From the NCBI RefSeq assembly GCF_001570365.1, contig NZ_BBYK01000056.1, positions 1 to 64,000 on the forward strand: 64,000 nucleotides of DNA, in the 5' to 3' direction. This stretch comes from Microtetraspora fusca (lineage in GTDB: Bacteria; Actinomycetota; Actinomycetes; Streptosporangiales; Streptosporangiaceae). Shown here piece by piece: positions 58,853 through 64,000 of this stretch. Each line of letters opens with the position of its first letter. The first letter of the stretch is position 1. The notes beneath the pieces are model-generated. The model saw only the letters and a program-made list of their open reading frames with translations, had not been told where the DNA came from and did not search any database. Position numbers and translations under genes: made by a program.

Positions 58853-60507
58853 CCGACTTCGTCACGCACGTACGGAGCCGCCTCAGCGATGATCGGCAAC
58901 TGATCTTCGTACAGGACAACGGGAAGGCGCCCCGGCTCACTTTCGCCGAACTGGATCGGCGGGCCCGTGCCGCCGCCGTGTGGCTCACCGAACGCGGCAT
59001 GACCGACCGCCCGGCGCTGCTGCTCTATCCGGCCGGGCTCGACTTCACCGTCGCGTTCCTCGGCTGCCTCTACGCTCGGGTTCCGGCGATCCCCGCGCCT
59101 TTGCCGGACGCGGGCGCACCGCACTCGAGCCGCGTCGGGGCACTGCTGCGGGACGCGGGCGTCCACCTGGTCCTGACCGATCCCGCACACGCGGCCGAAC
59201 TGTCCGACCTCTCGGCCCGTGTCATCGCCCCCTCCGCCGACCCCGACGCCTGGACCTCGCCGGTTCTGGGCCCCGACACCATCGCCTACCTGCAGTACAC
59301 CTCCGGCTCGACGAGCGATCCGCGCGGAGTCGAGGTGTCACACGGCAACCTGCTGCACAACCTTGAGTTGTTTCTGTCCCTGGCAGGAGCGAAACCGCCA
59401 CGGCGGCTGGCCGGATGGCTGCCCCACTACCACGACATGGGCTTGGTCGGGCTCCAGCTTCAGGCGCTCTACGCGGGTGCCGACCTGGTGTTCATGTCGC
59501 CGAACGCGTTCGTCGCGCGGCCGGTGCGCTGGCTGGAACTGATCAGCCGGTACGGCGCGGACTGGACGGTGTCCCCGGACTTCGGATACTCCTGGTGCAC
59601 CCGCAGGATCACCGATGAGCAGCTCGCCGGCCTGGACCTGTCCACGCTGGACATGGCCCTCAGCGGAGCAGAGCCGATCAAGGCCGCCACGCTCGCCGAC
59701 TTCGAGCGCAGATTCGCGCCTGCCGGCTTCCGCCCGACTACCTGGAACCCCGGCTACGGCCTGGCCGAGTGCACCCTGATGGTCAGCTGCGTGCCGCGAG
59801 GGCAGGGCGCGACGGTCCGCACGTTCGCCGCCTCCGCGCTGGAACGGCATCAGGCGATTCCCGACCCCGGCGGAGTTCCCCTGGTGGCGTGCGGCCCGGT
59901 TGCGGGGCTCGACCTGCGGATCGTCGACCCGGACGATTGCGCCCCGGTGCCCGATGGCAGGATCGGGGAGATCTGGGTGGCGGGCCCGAGCGTGGCCCTC
60001 GGCTACCGTGGCCGTCCCGAGGAGACCCGTGCCACCTTCCGCGCGGGTGGGGGCCGCTGGTTGCGCACCGGTGACCTGGGCTTTCTCCTGGACGGACAGC
60101 TCTACGTGACCGGGCGGATCAAGGACGTCATCATCGTCAACGGCCGCAATCTCTACCCCCAGGATCTGGAGGCGGCGGCCTCCCGGGCGAACTCCGCCGC
60201 AGGGCGGAGCGCCGCCTTCGGCATCCGGCGGCCGGACGGCAGGGAACACGTCGTCCTGATCCAGGAGGTCCGCCAGGGAGATCCCGCGGCCCTCAGCGAA
60301 ACGGCCGACCGGGTCATGGACCTGGTGACGAAAGAGTTCGGCATCCCGCTGAGTCTGATGCTGGTGGCCCGTGGCGCGGTGCGGCAGACCACCAGCGGCA
60401 AGCTTCGCCGCCGGCACATGAGGGAGCTCTTCCGCGGTGGGAGGCTCACGCCACTGCACGCCGAGCTGGAACCCGCGGTGCGCGACCTGCTGCGGGTCGT
60501 CTCATGA
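58849..60507 (+). CDS. Fatty-acyl-AMP ligase (FAAL)-type adenylating enzyme
   Basis: 552 residues, ATG overlapping the SDR stop (ATGA). P-loop YLQYTSGSTSDPRGVEVSHG (about 145-164), then the FAAL hallmark WLPHYHDMGLVG, and GLAECTLM in the core. C-terminal YVTGRIKDVIIVNGRNLYP and TSGKLRRRHM follow. FAALs activate fatty acids as acyl-AMP and hand them to an acyl carrier protein rather than to CoA. The gene directly downstream encodes such a carrier. Its acyl chain length cannot be read. A link to the NRPS 28 kb away as an N-acyl donor is possible but unproven. Confidence 0.9.
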   Translation: MTDFVTHVRSRLSDDRQLIFVQDNGKAPRLTFAELDRRARAAAVWLTERGMTDRPALLLYPAGLDFTVAFLGCLYARVPAIPAPLPDAGAPHSSRVGALLRDAGVHLVLTDPAHAAELSDLSARVIAPSADPDAWTSPVLGPDTIAYLQYTSGSTSDPRGVEVSHGNLLHNLELFLSLAGAKPPRRLAGWLPHYHDMGLVGLQLQALYAGADLVFMSPNAFVARPVRWLELISRYGADWTVSPDFGYSWCTRRITDEQLAGLDLSTLDMALSGAEPIKAATLADFERRFAPAGFRPTTWNPGYGLAECTLMVSCVPRGQGATVRTFAASALERHQAIPDPGGVPLVACGPVAGLDLRIVDPDDCAPVPDGRIGEIWVAGPSVALGYRGRPEETRATFRAGGGRWLRTGDLGFLLDGQLYVTGRIKDVIIVNGRNLYPQDLEAAASRANSAAGRSAAFGIRRPDGREHVVLIQEVRQGDPAALSETADRVMDLVTKEFGIPLSLMLVARGAVRQTTSGKLRRRHMRELFRGGRLTPLHAELEPAVRDLLRVVS

Positions 60508-60537
60508 ATATGTCCGAAATCCGACCCGGGAGAGGCC

Positions 60538-60834
60538 GTGCCCGACCGTGACCTGCACCGATGGCTTACCGAGCGGGTGGCTCACTACCTCGAACTGCCA
60601 CCGGCCGAGATCGATCCGAGGGTCAAGCTCCGCACCTACGGTTTGGAGTCGATCCACGCGCTCAGCCTGTGCGTCGATGTCGAAGAGGCCACCGGCCTGC
60701 TGGTGGAGCCGACGCTGGCCTGGGACCACCCGACGATCGACGCCATCGCCGCCCACCTCACCGAGCTCCTGTCCCAAGACCGGGCGAGCGCACCCCAGAA
60801 CGGCCTTGAACCATTCTTGGAAGGGAACGGCTGA
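60538..60834 (+). CDS. Acyl carrier protein
   Basis: 98 residues from GTG at 60538. The phosphopantetheine site is Ser in YGLESIHALSL (about residues 39-49; usual DSL is ES here). Flanking helices (LEVEEATGL-like segment and WDHPTIDAIAAHL) fit the carrier fold. It is the presumed acceptor for the FAAL upstream, 30 bases away. A short C-terminal tail follows. Confidence 0.9.
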   Translation: MPDRDLHRWLTERVAHYLELPPAEIDPRVKLRTYGLESIHALSLCVDVEEATGLLVEPTLAWDHPTIDAIAAHLTELLSQDRASAPQNGLEPFLEGNG

Positions 60835-60869
60835 TCACCAGGTGACCGAGATGGCCGCCCCGGCCCGGC

Positions 60870-61067
60870 GGGGTGGGCGTCGAGGAGCCGCTTCAGGTCG
60901 GTGACGTCGGCCAGGTCAAGGCGGGCCCTTCGCACGGTGGCGGGGAGACGGGCGCCGTCAGGGTTCCGCCCGGCGGCGATGACCCGGCCAGGGAACCATC
61001 CGTCCGGGGTGGTCGACACCTGCGCTCCCACCGCTCCATAGCCCCCGATCACGTTGATTTCCGACAT
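60870..61067 (-). pseudogene. Truncated NAD(P)-binding (saccharopine-dehydrogenase-like) gene
   Basis: From the ATG at 61067 the frame reads MSEINVIGGYGAVGAQVS, a GxGxxG nucleotide fold, then AAGRNPDGARLPATVRRARL and DLADVTDLKRLLDAH. This is the usual opening of saccharopine-dehydrogenase-like proteins of about 350 residues. Similarity stops after about 65 residues and the frame runs into the 3' end of the carrier-protein gene. The remainder is missing, so this is a deletion remnant. Confidence 0.65.
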
Positions 61068-61113
61068 GCCTGTCTCCGGATTTTCGCCAGAGCATCACGC
61101 TAGTAATTAGCCG

Positions 61114-61752
61114 TCACGCAAGTAGTGTGTCGATCAGCGTCTCGCCTGCCCAGTCGGCCCAGGCCCGGCCGTTCCAGCCCCGATGGCGGGTGAGCAGGTG
61201 GTAGGTCTCCGGCGCCAGGACGGCGAGGGCCATATCGGCGGCGCGCAAGGCATTGAGGCCGGGGCGCAGCGCGCTCTTGGCGGCCAGTGCGCCGGTGAAC
61301 ACGGCCAGAACGGTGTGCCGTTGTGTGATGTTGGTGGACCACAGCTCGGCGATCTGCGGGTCGGTGGCGGCGGCTGAGCGGACGACCTCCAGCAGCGGCG
61401 CCACGCGGGCATGGATGTCGGTGGTGGCTTCGGCGAGCAGGCGCAGCAGTTCCGGCGGTTGCGCGGCGAGGGACTCGGCGACCCAGGGGCGGTCGAGAGT
61501 GGCGATCGGGGCATCGTCGCCGGCGACCTCGACGTCGAGCAGTTCCTTGAGGATCGCTCGCTTGGTCTCGAACGTGAAGTACAGCGTCTGCACGGCCACG
61601 CCGGCCTGGGCCGCGATGGCCTGCATGCTCGTCGCGGCGTAGCCGCGTTCGGTGAACAGCTCGCGAGCGGCGGCGAGCATGCGGGCTCGGGTCTGGGCCG
61701 CCTTGGCGGCGCGTACGCCGGGCTTGGGTGGTGTCACCGCTGGTCTCCCCAC
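61114..61752 (-). CDS. TetR-family regulator
   Basis: 212 residues from the ATG at 61752. The helix-turn-helix is SMQAIAAQAGVAVQTLYFTF (about residues 42-61), with a long basic N-terminus. The C-terminal half (TDIHARVAPLLEVVRSAAAT, YHLLTRHRGW) matches a common actinobacterial subgroup. The upstream bases carry repeated operator-like sequences, indicating autoregulation. The original neighbour target may be the truncated dehydrogenase gene just downstream. Confidence 0.9.
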   Translation of the reverse strand: MGRPAVTPPKPGVRAAKAAQTRARMLAAARELFTERGYAATSMQAIAAQAGVAVQTLYFTFETKRAILKELLDVEVAGDDAPIATLDRPWVAESLAAQPPELLRLLAEATTDIHARVAPLLEVVRSAAATDPQIAELWSTNITQRHTVLAVFTGALAAKSALRPGLNALRAADMALAVLAPETYHLLTRHRGWNGRAWADWAGETLIDTLLA

Positions 61753-61757
61753 ATTGA

Positions 61758-61803
61758 CTGAAGTGCCACTCTAGTGCAACTTCGCTGAAGTCTCGCTCTA
61801 GTG
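61758..61803. promoter_or_regulatory. Direct-repeat operator before the TetR gene
   Basis: CTGAAGTGCCACTCTAGTG (61758-61776) and CTGAAGTCTCGCTCTAGTG (61785-61803) are 19-base direct repeats with a 27-base period. ACTTC-gct-GAAGT (61779-61791) forms an inverted repeat across the junction. They begin 6 bases before the TetR start codon. Confidence 0.7.
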
Positions 61804-61970
61804 AGAGGTGCGGTGGATGGGCAACCGCCACCGTCACCGGTGGCGCGGCAGGGAGCTCAAGCAGCGGCGCGTGATCGCCACCAGCGTCGACAAGCTCGCC
61901 TGCTGCCACCTCGCCGGCGTCACCATCGGCTGTCCGATGCTCTGGCTCCGCCACGCCGGATGGTCACGCT

Positions 61971-62414
61971 CTAGAAGGGCCAGCCGATCAGTTCCCACAG
62001 GCGGCGGCGGAGGCGATCGTGCAGGTCGTCCGCGTTCACGTCCCACCAGTCCTCCGCGTCCGGCCCCAACAGGAGGTCCGCGAGACCGAAGGGGAACAGG
62101 GGCGGCGGGAACCCGGGGGCCGCCTGGCGGGTGCGGGTGACGCGGACCGTGATCCGGTGGGCCCCGCCGGCCGCGCGGTTGCCGCGCTCGGCGTCGTAGG
62201 CGGCGCGGCGCTTGCTGTCCCGCAGGACCGCGTACGCGGCCACCACCTCCGTGAACCGCTGTCCCGCCTCCGGGCCTTCCGTCCCCGTGTCGGGGTGCAA
62301 CGTACGGACCAGGCGGCGGTAGGCGGAGGCGATCTGCTGCCGCGAGGCGTCGGGCGGGACGCCGAGGGTCGCGTAGTGATCACGCCACGGTTCTGCCCCG
62401 GCCACCGTGCTCAC
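61971..62414 (-). CDS. J-domain (DnaJ-like) protein
   Basis: 147 residues from GTG at 62414; an in-frame GTG at 62405 fits the gaggg site spacing better and is an alternative. The J domain occupies residues about 10-75 (HYATLGVPPDASRQQIASAY) with HPD in LHPDT. There is no Gly/Phe-rich or zinc-finger region, so this is a class III co-chaperone. The C-terminal half is basic and Pro-rich, then Trp-rich (EDWWDVNADDL). A palindrome overlaps its ribosome site region. Confidence 0.9.
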   Translation of the reverse strand: MSTVAGAEPWRDHYATLGVPPDASRQQIASAYRRLVRTLHPDTGTEGPEAGQRFTEVVAAYAVLRDSKRRAAYDAERGNRAAGGAHRITVRVTRTRQAAPGFPPPLFPFGLADLLLGPDAEDWWDVNADDLHDRLRRRLWELIGWPF

Positions 62415-62421
62415 TTCCCTC

Positions 62422-62440
62422 CGTCAGAGGCCCTCTGACG
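62422..62440. promoter_or_regulatory. Palindromic operator before the J-domain gene
   Basis: CGTCAGAGG-C-CCTCTGACG is a perfect 9-bp inverted repeat with a one-base centre, 8 bases before the GTG and next to the ribosome site. It does not match the HspR or CIRCE consensus as I know them. Confidence 0.6.
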
Positions 62441-62651
62441 TGCGAAAACCAGCATAACCGCGACGGGCATGGCAGAGAGCTCGAGTCGCTGCTCGCCGGA
62501 TTCGTCCGCAGCTCTCCAGTCTTCATGCCTGGCCAGGGGCCGGGTGCCGCCGCTTGGCCTGTGGCCGTACGGGGCGCGGCGCTGGTTCGCCCCAACCTGG
62601 GTAGGGGGTCCTTAACGGCAGGATCCAATCGCATATTCGGGGGGTGCGGCG

Positions 62652-63086
62652 ATGAGCGCACAGGAAACCGGGAAGAAGGCCCGCGACGTGATGCACGAGG
62701 GCGTCCAGTGCGTCGGCGAGCACGACAGTCTGCGTACGGCGTCGCAGATGATGCGCGACCTCGGTGTGGGCGCGCTGCCGATCTGCGGGGACGACGACCG
62801 GCTGAAGGGAATCATCACTGACCGTGACATCGTGGTCACGTGCTGCGCGGAGGGCCGGGACATCGACCAGACCACCGCCGGCGAGCTGGCCCGCGGCCTG
62901 GTGTGGGTGGACGCCGACGCCAGCGTCGAGGAGGCGCTGTACACGATGGAGGAGCACCACATCAAGAGGCTGCCCGTGATCGAGCGGCACCGCCTGCTCG
63001 GCATGATCAGTGAGGCCGATCTCGCCAAGGAGCTGTCCGACACCAAGCTCGCGGAGTTCGTCCACCGCGTCTACGCGCTCGACTGA
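62652..63086 (+). CDS. CBS-domain pair protein
   Basis: 144 residues made of two CBS motifs: residues about 10-70 (ARDVMHEGVQCVGEHDSLRT, GIITDRDIVV) and about 75-135 (HHIKRLPVIERHRLLGMISEADLA). These stand-alone Bateman modules bind adenine nucleotides and resemble the hypoxic response protein group of actinobacteria. No catalytic domain is attached. It has its own short upstream region of about 240 bases and no clear operon partner. Confidence 0.93.
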   Translation: MSAQETGKKARDVMHEGVQCVGEHDSLRTASQMMRDLGVGALPICGDDDRLKGIITDRDIVVTCCAEGRDIDQTTAGELARGLVWVDADASVEEALYTMEEHHIKRLPVIERHRLLGMISEADLAKELSDTKLAEFVHRVYALD

Positions 63087-63196
63087 CCGCGGGCCGGCGG
63101 CGTGCCGGACGGGATTGGAAAACGGCACAACGGATCGAGTCGGATTCGTCCTGGAGGCCGATGAAGGCGAGACATGCCGCTGCCTAGGGTTCGGTC

Positions 63197-64000
63197 ATGT
63201 CTCGCCTCTCCCTCAGCGACATCTATCGAATCGCGGTTCCGGGAGACCCCCGGTTGCGCCCCGACGGGAGCACGGTGGCCTACACGGTCACGACGGCCGA
63301 CCGGGAGTCCGATGAGAACCGCTCCGAGATCTGGCTCGTCGCTGCCGGCGACGCGCCGCGGCGCCTGACGGGTGGCCCGCGCGACTCCTCCCCGCGCTGG
63401 TCGCCCGACGGGCGCTCGCTCGCCTTCCTGCGGCCCGTGGACGGGAAGCCGCAGCTCCACCTGCTCCCTATGGAGGGGGGCGAGCCCCGCGTCATCACCG
63501 CCGTGTCCCTCGGCGCGGGCCCCGCGGTCTGGTCGCCCGACGGGCGCTCCATCGCGTACAGCGCGCCGTCCGGCGAGATCGACCCGCACGCCCCGGTCGT
63601 GGCCGACAGCCTGGAGTACAAGGCCGACGGCACCGGCCTGCTGCGCGGCCTGACCATGCACGTCTTCGTGGTGGAGGTCGAGACGGGGGAGACCAGGCAG
63701 GTCACCTCGGGTGACTTCCACGCGGGCGAGCCCTCCTGGTCGCCGGACGGCGGGCGGCTCGCGTTCACCGCGAACATGGAGGCCGACCGCGACCTGGTCG
63801 TCGGTGGCGCCGTCTACGCGGTGGACGCCTTCGGCGGCGAGCCCGAGCGGCTCACCGGCGCCGACGTGATCTGTGCCGGAGCCTGGTGGCTGGGCGAGCG
63901 GCTGCTCGTCGTCGGGCACGCCGGCGATCCGGTGAGCCACGCCCGCATGTTCGAGCTCGGCCCGGACGGCCTCGTGGAGATCAAGACGGGGCTCGACCGC
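63197..64000 (+). CDS. S9-type (prolyl oligopeptidase/acylaminoacyl) peptidase, 3' truncated by window end
   Basis: The frame opens at the ATG at 63197 (MSRLSLSDIYRIAVPGDP) and runs to the window end, giving 268 residues. It consists of TolB/WD40-like beta-propeller repeats: SPRWSPDGRSLAF, AVWSPDGRSIAY, PSWSPDGGRLAF. This is the N-terminal propeller of S9C-type dipeptidyl or acylaminoacyl peptidases; the catalytic alpha/beta-hydrolase half would lie beyond the window. No clear ribosome site precedes the ATG. Confidence 0.85.
   Translation, partial: MSRLSLSDIYRIAVPGDPRLRPDGSTVAYTVTTADRESDENRSEIWLVAAGDAPRRLTGGPRDSSPRWSPDGRSLAFLRPVDGKPQLHLLPMEGGEPRVITAVSLGAGPAVWSPDGRSIAYSAPSGEIDPHAPVVADSLEYKADGTGLLRGLTMHVFVVEVETGETRQVTSGDFHAGEPSWSPDGGRLAFTANMEADRDLVVGGAVYAVDAFGGEPERLTGADVICAGAWWLGERLLVVGHAGDPVSHARMFELGPDGLVEIKTGLDR

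Noticed and set aside
61804-61970. Transposase-like fragment after the TetR operator
   Set aside because: A short frame is open, but I could not match it to any transposase; only a weak 7-bp hairpin (61827-61844) is visible.

Overview
The window is very G+C-rich DNA with strong G/C bias at third codon positions, GTG starts and many ATGA-type gene overlaps. This indicates an actinomycete; a Streptosporangiales-like lineage (Nonomuraea, Microbispora or Actinomadura type) is only a guess. No tRNA, rRNA, CRISPR array or complete insertion sequence was recognised.

Region 1 (1-33732) is the right-hand part of a large nonribosomal peptide synthetase (NRPS) cluster, all on the + strand and largely translationally coupled. 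It runs: the 3' part of an A-PCP protein; a type II thioesterase with a Cys nucleophile; four NRPS proteins (C-A-PCP-C-A-PCP; C-A-PCP-C-A-PCP-C-A-PCP; C-A-PCP; C-A-PCP-C-A-PCP-TE); an ornithine-carbamoyltransferase-like enzyme; an M20 (carbamoylase/allantoate-hydrolase-type) amidase; and a drug-export ABC pair. By-eye binding-pocket codes suggest: a beta-amino acid (beta-Ala-like) - Gln-like residue - Ser - Thr - Asx-like - Asx-like - unusual Asx-like variant - Thr - Asx-like - release by TE. Both Thr modules feed an atypical C domain of the kind linked to dehydration (modAA), so two dehydrobutyrines are possible. No epimerisation domain is seen. The product is at least a nonapeptide and is not one I recognise.

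Region 2 (33823-38400) is a divergent resistance-type locus: a TetR regulator opposite an operon for an acetyltransferase of the Cat/Vat left-handed-helix family, an erythromycin-esterase-family hydrolase and a class A FAD monooxygenase. Region 3 (38575-44625) carries two secreted peptidases (an Xaa-Pro dipeptidyl-peptidase and an M64 metallopeptidase) around a LysR regulator and a 45-bp tandem repeat. Region 4 (44626-47572) has a long low-coding leader, an SbnB-like ornithine cyclodeaminase family enzyme and a LysE/RhtB exporter with a striking operator-like repeat between them.

Region 5 (47845-57717) holds mostly single genes: a methyltransferase, a DUF4253 protein, an alpha/beta hydrolase, a possible integrase remnant, a TetR/MFS efflux pair with twin operators, a Cys/Met-metabolism PLP enzyme with a divergent Lrp regulator, a winged-helix protein and an EF-hand protein. 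Region 6 (57791-64000) holds an SDR / fatty-acyl-AMP ligase / acyl-carrier trio, a truncated dehydrogenase, a TetR with repeated operators, a J-domain protein, a CBS-domain protein and the start of an S9-type peptidase cut by the window end.

The most interesting part is the NRPS line together with the coupled carbamoyltransferase and M20 amidase, which could attach and remove (or otherwise process) a carbamoyl group on the peptide or a building block.
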